Of a stretch of 64,000 nt of DNA, positions 52,761 to 60,350 are shown piece by piece. Source of the DNA: CAZMNY01 sp964567745 (lineage in GTDB: Bacteria; Planctomycetota; Planctomycetia; Pirellulales; Pirellulaceae). Made by a program: the position numbers and the translations under genes. How positions within the stretch are numbered: position 1 is the stretch's first letter; each line of letters starts with the position of its first letter. The stretch is from assembly GCA_964567745.1 (NCBI GenBank), contig CAZMNY010000011.1, forward strand, positions 1-64,000, given 5' to 3'. The notes below the pieces were generated by a model, which saw nothing but the letters and a program-made list of their open reading frames with translations, was not told the DNA's origin and did not search any database.

Positions 52761-53790
52761 TTCGTTTTTCGGTGACAGTCCCGACGATGCAGGCCGAGTG
52801 AGCGCCGGCCTCTCTGGCGTCTTCGACCAACTGATCGGCTTTGTCCGAGTCAACGCTGATCAGCAATCCGCCGGACGTTTGAGCGTCGAACGCGAGTTCC
52901 AATTGCAGGGGATCAGCTTGGCCCTCGATCGCCATCAGGGTATCAGCGAATTCGCGATTTGATGCGCTGGCTCGAGTCTTAAATCCTTTGTTCACCATCT
53001 CCGCTGCGCCGTCGATGGCAGGAAAGCGGCTAGGTTCCAAAACGACGGTCACGTCGCTGGCTTGAGCCATCTCGGCGGCATGGACTGCCAGTCCGAAGCC
53101 AGTGATGTCGGTCGCCGCTTTCGCTCCGGCAGTGCGCGCGGCGTCTCGGCCAATGACATTCAGTTGTGTCATGCTCGCGACCGCGGCCGCCAGCGTGGCG
53201 TCGGGGCAACGGCCGGCCTTGAACGCGGTTGTGATGAAGCCAGTGCCGAGCGGCTTGGTGAGAACTAACGCGTCGCCCGGCTTTGCGTCTCGGTTGGTGA
53301 TCAGTTGCTCTGGCGTGAGCAAGCCGGTGACGGACATGCCGTACTTGATCTCGACATCGCGAACCGTGTGGCCTCCGAGAATCACCGCGCCCGCTTCGAC
53401 CACTCGCTCGGCGCCACCGCGAAGGATCTCATTCAGCACGTCGAGATCCAGTTGATCGTCGGGGAATCCGACAACGTTGAGAACGGTTTTTGGGTCGCCA
53501 CCCATCGCATAGACGTCGCTCAGGGAATTCGCCGCGGCGATCTGGCCAAACACAAACGGATCGTCGACTAGCGGAGGGAAGAAGTCGACGGTTTGCGCAA
53601 TCAGCAAATCGTCGCGCAGCCGGTACACGCCCGCATCGCTGGCGCCGTCAGCCCCAACGATCAAGTCAGGGTCAGAGAACTTTGGCAGATTTCGCACGAC
53701 CTGTGCGATGCCCGATACGGGCAACTTGCCTGCTCAGCCAGCGCAGCTGGCGTAATCCACAAGACGTTTCTTCCGTCCGAATAGACTCAT
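52732..53790 (-). CDS. selD: Selenide, water dikinase (selenophosphate synthetase), selenocysteine-containing
   Basis: SelD makes selenophosphate from selenide and ATP for selenocysteine and selenouridine synthesis. The frame open from TTG 53724 lacks the N-terminal active site. Reading through one TGA (53736-53734) extends it to ATG 53790: MSLFGRKKRLVDYASCAG, Sec, AGKLPVSG. The Sec (residue 19) followed two residues later by the catalytic Lys22 corresponds to the Cys/Sec-x-x-Lys site of known SelD proteins. Downstream motifs are normal: DPDLIVGADGASDAGVYRL, QTVDFFPPLVDDPFVFGQIA, VLGG-type ILGGHTVRD, LTKPLGTGFITTA, ATDITGFGLAVHAAEMA and AFDAQTSGGLLISV. Length 352, usual ~340-350. No selA, selB or selC in the window. 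The gene end is duplicated (52649-52760). Confidence 0.9.
53710..53736 (-). promoter_or_regulatory. UGA-Sec codon and candidate bacterial SECIS hairpin
   Basis: The TGA at 53736-53734 is followed, 11 nt later, by a perfect 5-bp stem GCCCG/CGGGC with loop TAT (53722-53710). Bacterial SECIS elements are short hairpins just after the UGA inside the coding region. The loop lacks an obvious GU bulge, so a larger fold may be the real element. Confidence 0.55.
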
Positions 53791-54009
53791 AGGACCAACA
53801 CAACAAATGGAAAGAATGACGCGGAAAGGAACTCAATGCGACGATCACGAAGAGCCAGCTCGATTTTGAGGCGAGCCTACTCGCGTTGTCGACACAGCGC
53901 ACGATAGACCGAAGATCCGCGCATGTCGAGCAGGCGACTACGCGCGGGCGGCGAAAACGATCGACTCCCCATCACCGATCATCGGTCATCGGTGCTGTCG
54001 GGCGTCTGA

Positions 54010-55251
54010 CTATGTGCCGCTCAATTCAATCAGCGGCACTTGGCCCGGTTCGTAGGTGCAATCCGGCTCGCCCGCGAGCGGGTCGCCATAAACCGCGTAG
54101 GCTCGGCTACGGCTTCCGCCGCACACGTAACGGTATTCGCAAATACCGCAGTCGCCGCCAAACTTGTCGGGGTCTCGCAGCGAAACGAATGTCGGGTGAT
54201 TTTGATACGCGTCGACGACGGAGTTCTCAGGAAATCGGCCGCATTGAAGCGGCAGAAATCCAGCCGGGAAGATCTCGCCCGTATGTCCGACAAACATGAT
54301 TCCGTTGCCGTCGCGAACTCCAAGCGGCGCCCGATGGCCCGTTGGTCTCACGCCGTTGGGCGGCCCGCCATTGCCCGATCCGCCATGGGGCGACGCGTCA
54401 TGAGGCGAGGCGTCACGGGACGATCCGTCATGGGACTGGGCGCCATTCGGCTTGGCGCCTGTTGTCGCCATTTCAGGAGGCGGCCCCGTCCGCTCTGCCG
54501 GGCTGGCAAGCGGGTTCCCGCCGCGCTGCAAAACGAATCGCCTGTAATGATGGGCCTCGGTCGTCTTCACTCCATACGGCTGCCGTCCCGCTTGGATCCA
54601 AAGCCGCTCGAACGCCTCCTCATACTGCTCCGGCGAAATCCGCTCCTCGTCAATACCTCGGCCCACCGGAATCAAAAAGAAGACCGACCACATCGCGATC
54701 GATTGAGTCGAGAGCAGAGCCGCCAAGGCATCGATCTGCCCGAAGTTTCGGCGCGTGATGGATGTATTGACCTGAACGGGCAATCCGAGCTGCCTAGCGT
54801 CGAGAAGCATTTGCAAAGTTCGCTCGAAACTGCCTTGCCAGCCGCGGAACGAATCATGAGTCTCGGCGTCGGCCCCATCCAAACTGATCCCCAGACGCCG
54901 CACGCCGGCCTCTTTCGCTTTTTGCAACGCATCGCGAGTTGCAAGCGGAGTTGCCGAAGGCGTCAACGCGACTGGCAGTCCAGCTTCTCGCGCATGCCGA
55001 ATCAACTCGTAGATGTCGGGCCGCTTGAGCGGATCGCCGCCGGTCAATACCAAGTGAGGTTTGCGAGGAAAACTGGCGATCTGATCGATCAGTTGCTTGG
55101 ACTGTTCGGTCGAAAGCTCTTGGGGATGCGAACTCTCTTGCGCCGAGGCTCGGCAATGTTTACAAACTAAGTCGCAAGCCTGGGTCACCTCGTAATAGAA
55201 CATGAGCGGGCTGACACCAAAGTCGGCCGGCTCATAGCCTGAAAAACTCAT
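54010..55251 (-). CDS. Radical SAM/SPASM protein (TIGR04053-like)
   Basis: ATG 55251 chosen because the preceding 13 codons of the open frame start with TTG and look non-coding. 413 residues. The radical SAM [4Fe-4S] motif is CDLVCKHC (about 24-31), followed by LVLTGGDPLKRPDIYELI, LTPSATPLATRDALQKAKEA, LGISLDGADAETHDSFRGWQ, MWSVFFLIPVGRG and KTTEAHHYRRFVLQR. The C-terminal SPASM cysteines are in CGRFPE, CGICEYRYVCGGSRSRAY and EPDC. This is the order in TIGR04053 proteins, relatives of heme-d1/PqqE-type maturases. A ~45-residue Gly/Ser/Asp/Pro low-complexity insertion (about 262-308) separates the two halves. Substrate unknown; neighbours suggest redox or heme metabolism. Confidence 0.88.
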   Translation of the reverse strand: MSFSGYEPADFGVSPLMFYYEVTQACDLVCKHCRASAQESSHPQELSTEQSKQLIDQIASFPRKPHLVLTGGDPLKRPDIYELIRHAREAGLPVALTPSATPLATRDALQKAKEAGVRRLGISLDGADAETHDSFRGWQGSFERTLQMLLDARQLGLPVQVNTSITRRNFGQIDALAALLSTQSIAMWSVFFLIPVGRGIDEERISPEQYEEAFERLWIQAGRQPYGVKTTEAHHYRRFVLQRGGNPLASPAERTGPPPEMATTGAKPNGAQSHDGSSRDASPHDASPHGGSGNGGPPNGVRPTGHRAPLGVRDGNGIMFVGHTGEIFPAGFLPLQCGRFPENSVVDAYQNHPTFVSLRDPDKFGGDCGICEYRYVCGGSRSRAYAVYGDPLAGEPDCTYEPGQVPLIELSGT

Positions 55252-55352
55252 TTCAATCCAACGCCTTTCTGGTCGGCCGTTGATCTTCAACCGATCGGCC
55301 GCAGGAATACTCGGTTCCGGAAATCGTCAATGTCTTGTCGCAAGTCCTGATG

Positions 55353-55835
55353 CTATCCTTTGCCGCTACCCTCGGGAACCGGTTTGCTCTCGACGTTCAA
55401 CAAGTCGGGCCCCGTCACACAAGGCATCGAACAAAGCAATCCCGGCTCCTCGAGCACCTCCCGCACCGTCATGTGCTCCAACGTCTTCTGTGCGACGGCC
55501 ATCACATTGTCCATCCGCCGATGAAGCGGGCAGAGCCCGCTCGTGTGGCCCGGCCGTCCGAGCGGACATTTATCGATTCGGTGAAATGCGTCGACCGAAT
55601 CGACAACGTCAAGAATGGTGACCTCGGCCGGATCGCGAGCCAAAGTAAACCCGCCGTGAAGGCCTCGTCGCGAAAGGACAATGCCTGCCCGAGTGAGCCC
55701 TTTCATGACCTTCGCCAAGTAGCTCGGCGGCGCGTCAATTTCGGCGGCCAGCTTGGCCGTCGTACAAGGCGATCCCGGCTGGTTGCCCAAGAACACAATC
55801 GCTCGCAATGCGTATTCAGCAGTTTGGGAGATCAT
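55353..55835 (-). CDS. Rrf2-family transcriptional regulator (second copy)
   Basis: ATG 55835 has AGGAGG about 10 nt upstream. 160 residues with the Rrf2 winged helix (MISQTAEYALRAIVFLGNQ, APPSYLAKVMKGLTRAGIVL, RRGLHGGFTLARDPAEVTIL) and the Fe-S-type loop KCPLGRPGHTSGLCPLHRRM, with Cys90 and Cys102, plus a C-terminal C-x3-C (LLCSMPC). Related to the copy at 30957 but with a longer tail. Rrf2 proteins sense Fe-S supply, NO or redox. Its own promoter carries the best palindromic version of the 14-bp motif directly after the -10, which suggests autorepression and makes it the leading candidate for the factor binding all six sites. Confidence 0.95.
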   Translation of the reverse strand: MISQTAEYALRAIVFLGNQPGSPCTTAKLAAEIDAPPSYLAKVMKGLTRAGIVLSRRGLHGGFTLARDPAEVTILDVVDSVDAFHRIDKCPLGRPGHTSGLCPLHRRMDNVMAVAQKTLEHMTVREVLEEPGLLCSMPCVTGPDLLNVESKPVPEGSGKG

Positions 55836-55882
55836 CGCGAACCGCCTCCTCTGACATGCTGAGAACCGGCATGCCGACAAAA

Positions 55883-55926
55883 GGACCTTGACGTCCTTAA
55901 TATAGAGGCGGCGAGTCGCTTGTCAA
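55883..55926 (-). promoter_or_regulatory. Promoter and operator of second Rrf2 gene
   Basis: Minus strand: TTGACA (55926-55921), 16-bp spacer, TATATT (55904-55899), 2 bp, then GGACGTCAAGGTCC (55896-55883; plus strand GGACCTTGACGTCC). The 4-bp arms GGAC/GTCC form an exact inverted repeat. Confidence 0.7.
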
Positions 55927-55943
55927 GCTAGTTTCAGGGCGAT

Positions 55944-56330
55944 TCAGCTCGGGTAGCAGCCGATCTCGATGTGATTTCCATCGGGATCTAGGAAGAAAAG
56001 CTGGGTGACCTGGGTGTCGGCAACATGCGCCTTTCGATACGCGACGCCATGTTCAGCCAACAGGGTTTCGACGAGATCGGTGTCCGCGACATGAAAGGCG
56101 ACGTGGTCGTCACGGATCGAAATATCGCCAGCAGGCCGCGATCCATTCGCCGTTGCAATCAGGTGAATCTGCACGCCATAGTTGAACAGCCAGGCGCCGG
56201 GGAATTTGAAGTTCGGGCGGTCGACCTGTTGGAAGCCGAGCAGGTCGCGATAAAACGCGAGGCTCGCCTCCAAATCGCTCGTCACTCGCGCGATGTGATG
56301 AACCGCCTGGATCGGCAGCGGGTCTGGCAT
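55944..56330 (-). CDS. VOC/glyoxalase-fold protein
   Basis: A 128-residue single VOC domain with two beta-alpha-beta-beta-beta units: QAVHHIARVTSDLEASLAFY RDLLGF and DDHVAFHVADTDLVETLLAE, ending FLDPDGNHIEIGCYPS. Potential metal ligands are His in VHHIARV, His in QIHLI, His in DHVAFHV and Glu in HIEIG, as in glyoxalase I and extradiol dioxygenase relatives. Reaction not assignable. GAGGGAG precedes the ATG. It is transcribed toward the Rrf2 gene and lies just upstream of its promoter. Confidence 0.88.
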   Translation of the reverse strand: MPDPLPIQAVHHIARVTSDLEASLAFYRDLLGFQQVDRPNFKFPGAWLFNYGVQIHLIATANGSRPAGDISIRDDHVAFHVADTDLVETLLAEHGVAYRKAHVADTQVTQLFFLDPDGNHIEIGCYPS

Positions 56331-56427
56331 CTGAAACTCCCTCGATAGGCGCTGAATTCGACGGTCGCGCGCGACAAACGGATAAGCAAAACGTATACGA
56401 AACTCATTGCTTTGGTAACAACCACAA

Positions 56428-56466
56428 AGAAAAACAGCCGCTCACGATCAACGTCGTGAACGGCTG
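56428..56466 (-). terminator. Rho-independent terminator of the cytochrome c gene
   Basis: Minus strand: 13-bp stem CAGCCGTTCACGA with TCGTGAGCGGCTG (one G.U), 6-nt loop, followed by TTTTT. It lies 33 bp after the cytochrome c stop. Confidence 0.9.
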
Positions 56467-56498
56467 AATGAGATTTCGTGAGTCGCAAACCGCGGCGA

Positions 56499-56936
56499 TT
56501 AGCGGATCGACTTGGCGCCATCGGCGCTCGGCAATGAATGGGCCTTGAATAGTTCGGCATAGGTCTTGCCGTCGGGGCCCTTCTTGGCTTCCACCTTCTT
56601 GAGAGCTGCTTCGAATTCTTTGACGAATTCAGCTTCTTTGGCTTTCTTGGCGTCGGTTCCGGCCTTCTTGGCTTCGTCGATTTGATCTTTCACGTTGCCC
56701 TTGATCAACTCAGCAAGCTTCAGGCCGTAGTCATTGAGATAGTCTTTTTTCTTTCCTTTGACATGGCACGTGTTGCAACTGGCCTTCTTGAATGCCGCTT
56801 GGAAATCGGTGTTGTCGCTCTTCTTTACGTACTTCGCATCGAAGGACTTCTTGAAGGGCGAAATCGCGAACGCTCCGTTGGCGCCGACGGCGATGCTGGC
56901 GGCGATGACGGTGCATACAATGGCGTAAAACTTCAT
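56499..56936 (-). CDS. Small secreted monoheme c-type cytochrome
   Basis: ATG 56936 with GAGGAG 8 nt upstream. 145 residues: signal peptide (1-23), a single heme motif CNTCH (about residue 56) followed by the unusual basic stretch VKGKKKDYLNDYG, then a long Lys/Glu/Ala-rich helical C-terminal half (AKKAGTDAKKAKEAEFVKEF) without a clear distal Met. It is likely a periplasmic electron carrier or structural heme protein. Divergent from the PSCyt1/DUF1549 gene at 57223. The operator-like motif at 57104-57117 lies between them, and its internal TTGACA on the minus strand could be this gene's -35. Confidence 0.82.
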   Translation of the reverse strand: MKFYAIVCTVIAASIAVGANGAFAISPFKKSFDAKYVKKSDNTDFQAAFKKASCNTCHVKGKKKDYLNDYGLKLAELIKGNVKDQIDEAKKAGTDAKKAKEAEFVKEFEAALKKVEAKKGPDGKTYAELFKAHSLPSADGAKSIR

Positions 56937-57073
56937 CGGATGGCTCCTCAAGTCTTCTTGTTTGTTGTTGGACTGAGATCTAGCGAGGTGGGAAGGGGGG
57001 CTTGGGGGGTTGGCCGCACGGCGACACGCCTCTTCGTTAGAGGGGTTTGCCGTGGCGGAAGCCAAAGATCAGC

Positions 57074-57117
57074 TTGACTACAACCATATCTTGCACCATA
57101 ACTGGATGTCAAGGTCC
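57074..57117 (+). promoter_or_regulatory. Promoter plus operator-like site of PSCyt1/DUF1501 operon
   Basis: TTGACT (57074-57079), 17-bp spacer, CATAAC (57097-57102), 1 bp, GGATGTCAAGGTCC (57104-57117; minus strand GGACCTTGACATCC). It reads toward the gene at 57223 with a ~110-nt leader. Confidence 0.6.
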
Positions 57118-57222
57118 GGATATAGGAAACCTGTATTCCGCGTAACTTTGGAAACTGCCGCCCGGGTCAAGCGAGCGGCGGAAACTCGGTTGGATTAGAT
57201 AGCCTTCGACACGAGAATCGAC

Positions 57223-60200
57223 ATGAAAACCCGAATCGCGCTGGTGCTGAGTATGCTTTGCTCGACATCATTGGCAGCAGACGACGTCGACTTCGGCCGC
57301 GATATTCGGCCGCTTCTTGCGGAAAAGTGTTTCCAATGCCACGGCCTTGACGCCGAGCAGCGGGAAACCGACTTGCGCCTCGACACTCGCGAGGGCCTGT
57401 TTGCCGAGCTCGATGCTGGAGGAGTCGCGGTCGTTGCCGGCAAGATGGACGAGAGTTTGATTTACAAGCGGCTCGTCACCGACGACGAAGATATGCGAAT
57501 GCCGCCTGCCGACTCCAAACAAATGACGGCGGAAGAGATCGAATTGATCGGCCGCTGGATCAAATCGGGCGCCCAATGGGAGCAGCATTGGTCGTTGGTG
57601 AAACCGGAACGGCCGGCCGTTCCCAAGGTCGCGAATTCAAACTGGCCTCGAACCGATATCGACAGATTTATTTTGGCGCGACTCAATCGCGAAGGGCTCA
57701 AGCCATCGCCAGAGGCGGACAAGCTGACGCTACTGCGCCGCGTGACATTCGACTTGACCGGCCTCCCGCCAACACTCAAGGAAGCGAAAGATTTTCTCGC
57801 TGATGAATCTGACCAAGCATTCGAACACGTCGTCGACCGTTTGCAAAAGTCGCCCAACTACGGTGAGCACAAAGGGCGATATTGGTTGGACGCGGCGCGG
57901 TATGGCGACACCCATGGTTTGCATTTAGACAACTTCCGGCAGATCTGGCCTTATCGCGATTGGGTCATCGAGTCGCTTAACGCGAACAAGCGATTTGATC
58001 AATTTACGATCGAGCAACTGGCTGGCGACCTACTTCCATCGCCGACATTGGATCAGCGCGTTGCGACAGGATTCAATCGTTGCAACGTGACGACTAGCGA
58101 GGGCGGGATTATCGACGAGGAGTATTACGTTCACTACACGAACGATCGTGTGGCGACCATGGCGACGGTTTGGATGGGCGTTTCGCTCGGTTGCTCCACC
58201 TGCCATGACCACAAGTTCGATCCTTTCCCGATGAAGGACTACTACCAGCTGTTCGCCTTTTTCAACAGTCTCGACGGCCCAGTCAAAGACGGCAATCGTC
58301 GTGATACAGCGCCGGTCGTTAAAGTGCCAAGCGCCGAGCAGACCAAGCGACTCGCCAACCTCGACGGCCAGATCGCTCAGCTGAGCAAGGTAATGGGGGA
58401 CCCGGCCGACGATGTCGATCAAGCTCAGCGCCAATGGGAAACGCGATTGCTCGCCGCCGATTCAAGTAAAGCCAGTTGGGTGGTTCTGCACGGCAAAGAC
58501 ACGACGTCCAAGGGCGGTGCGATTCTCACGCGGCTCGAGGACGACTCGATTTTGGTCAGCGGCAAGAACGCGGCGAAGGACGTCTATGAGGTGATCATCG
58601 AAAACGCGCCGGAATCGATCTCGGCCATTCGGCTGGAGGGTCTGATTCACGAGTCGTTGACGAATGGCGGAGCGGGCCGCAGCGTCAACAGCAACGTCGT
58701 GCTTACCGAATTTGAAGTCGAGTCGGCGCCGGTTGGCGATCCGGAAAAATGGACTCCGGTCAAATGGGCTCGAGCCTGGGCGGATCACTCGCAGCAGAAC
58801 GGCGACTTCAAAATCAGCAACGCGATTGACGGCAAGCCGGCCACCGGCTGGGCGACGCAGGGTTACGACAAGGTCGAAGACCGCACGGCGATCTTCGTGC
58901 CCGCGGCCCCGTTCGGTCACAAGGGCGGCACGCGGCTCAAGATTCGGCTCAAACACGAGTCCGTTTATGCTCAGCATCAATTCGGACGATTTCGCTTGTC
59001 GGCCACTTCGGCGGAAAACCTGCCTCAATTCGATAAGGGTGCAGCCTCAGCCGAGATCAAGAACCTAGTACAGATCAAGGCGGAGAAGCGTAACGCCGGC
59101 CAAGAGCAAAAGATTCGAGATCACTACCGCCAGAACGTCACCACGGTGGAAAGTATCGTTAAGGCTCGCACCGATCTCGCGGCGGCGAAGAAAGCTCGAA
59201 CGGATCTCGACAAGTCGCTTCCGACGACGTTGATTTGGAAAGAGATGGCCAAGCCCAAACCGGCCTTCATTCTGACTCGAGGCGCGTACGACAAGAAGGG
59301 CGAGCCGGTCACGCGCAACACGCCAGCCGCGCTGCCTCCGCTACCTCCTATGGCTGAGGGTGAAGTGCCGACCCGTTTGCACTTGGCCAAGTGGCTTGTC
59401 TCGCCCGAGCATCCACTTACGGCGCGAGTGACGGTCAATCGAATTTGGCAACAGTATTTTGGCGTCGGCATCGTCAAGACGGCCGAGGACTTTGGATCGC
59501 AGGGCACTCCGCCCTCGCATCCGCAGCTGCTCGATTGGCTCGCCGTCGATTTTCGAGAGGGCGGCTGGGACCTAAAGCGAATGCACAAGATGATTGTGAT
59601 GTCAGCGACTTACCGACAGTCGTCACGAGTCACGCCAGAAATGCTTAAAAGCGATGGCGACAATCGCCTCTACGCTCGCGGTCCGCGTTTTCGAGCAGAC
59701 GCGGAAGTGATCCGCGATACGGCGCTCTTTGTCAGCGGCTTGTTGGTCCGAGATATTGGCGGACCGAGCGTTAAGCCGTATCAGCCAGCTGGAATCTGGC
59801 ATGCGGTTGGCTACACCGATAGCGATACCGCGAATTTCAAACGCGACAATGGCAAGGCGCTTTACCGCCGAAGCATGTACACATTCTGGAAACGGACCGC
59901 GCCGCCGCCGACGATGGCGACTCTCGACGCACCGTCACGAGAAAACTGCACGGTGCGACGTTCTCGCACCAACACGCCGCTTGCCGCACTTGCCCTGATG
60001 AACGACGAGCAGTTCGTCGAGGCGTCTAGGGCGTTGGCTGAACGGGCGATGCGAGAAGGCGGCCAAGGCGACGAAGCTCGCGCCACCCACGCCTTTCGAT
60101 TGGTGCTGACTCGGCCGCCAAATGATGCCGAGATGGCAGTGTTGATGGAAAACTATCGAGCACAGCTCGGCAAGTTCAAAAGCGACAAGGATGCCGCGAC

Positions 60201-60321
60201 CAAGCTTGTCAACGTTGGCGAGTCGAAGCCGGACGCCAAGCTCGATCCGAGCGAGTTGGCTGCTTGGACGATGATCGGAAACTTGATCCTGAATCTGGAT
60301 GAATCCATGACGAAGGAATAG
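57223..60321 (+). CDS. PSCyt1 / DUF1549 / DUF1553 planctomycete cytochrome protein
   Basis: 1032 residues: signal peptide (1-19); PSCyt1 domain with CFQCHGLDAEQ (about 35-45) and the usual MPP motif (DMRMPPADSKQMT); DUF1549 (about 140-345; LTLLRRVTFDLTGLPPTLKE, CSTCHDHKFDPFPMKDYY); a discoidin-like insertion (about 420-590; SVNSNVVLTEFEVES, NAIDGKPATGWATQG, HQFGRFRLSAT) also seen in the 35-40 kb paralogue; and DUF1553 (about 710-1000; HPLTARVTVNRIWQQYFGVG, NTPLAALALMNDEQFVEASR). Followed after 29 bp by its DUF1501 partner. The presumed operator/promoter is at 57074-57117. Confidence 0.93.
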   Translation: MKTRIALVLSMLCSTSLAADDVDFGRDIRPLLAEKCFQCHGLDAEQRETDLRLDTREGLFAELDAGGVAVVAGKMDESLIYKRLVTDDEDMRMPPADSKQMTAEEIELIGRWIKSGAQWEQHWSLVKPERPAVPKVANSNWPRTDIDRFILARLNREGLKPSPEADKLTLLRRVTFDLTGLPPTLKEAKDFLADESDQAFEHVVDRLQKSPNYGEHKGRYWLDAARYGDTHGLHLDNFRQIWPYRDWVIESLNANKRFDQFTIEQLAGDLLPSPTLDQRVATGFNRCNVTTSEGGIIDEEYYVHYTNDRVATMATVWMGVSLGCSTCHDHKFDPFPMKDYYQLFAFFNSLDGPVKDGNRRDTAPVVKVPSAEQTKRLANLDGQIAQLSKVMGDPADDVDQAQRQWETRLLAADSSKASWVVLHGKDTTSKGGAILTRLEDDSILVSGKNAAKDVYEVIIENAPESISAIRLEGLIHESLTNGGAGRSVNSNVVLTEFEVESAPVGDPEKWTPVKWARAWADHSQQNGDFKISNAIDGKPATGWATQGYDKVEDRTAIFVPAAPFGHKGGTRLKIRLKHESVYAQHQFGRFRLSATSAENLPQFDKGAASAEIKNLVQIKAEKRNAGQEQKIRDHYRQNVTTVESIVKARTDLAAAKKARTDLDKSLPTTLIWKEMAKPKPAFILTRGAYDKKGEPVTRNTPAALPPLPPMAEGEVPTRLHLAKWLVSPEHPLTARVTVNRIWQQYFGVGIVKTAEDFGSQGTPPSHPQLLDWLAVDFREGGWDLKRMHKMIVMSATYRQSSRVTPEMLKSDGDNRLYARGPRFRADAEVIRDTALFVSGLLVRDIGGPSVKPYQPAGIWHAVGYTDSDTANFKRDNGKALYRRSMYTFWKRTAPPPTMATLDAPSRENCTVRRSRTNTPLAALALMNDEQFVEASRALAERAMREGGQGDEARATHAFRLVLTRPPNDAEMAVLMENYRAQLGKFKSDKDAATKLVNVGESKPDAKLDPSELAAWTMIGNLILNLDESMTKE

Positions 60322-60350
60322 CGAATACCCGTTGTCGAAGGAAGAAAATC

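Noticed and set aside
53791..54009. tRNA-Sec (selC) next to selD
   Set aside because: The gap holds ATCGGT-type short repeats but no T-arm consensus or TCA anticodon loop.
54040..55170. 376-codon open frame on the plus strand
   Set aside because: Antisense to the radical SAM gene, whose motifs are unmistakable; the mirror protein has no domain.
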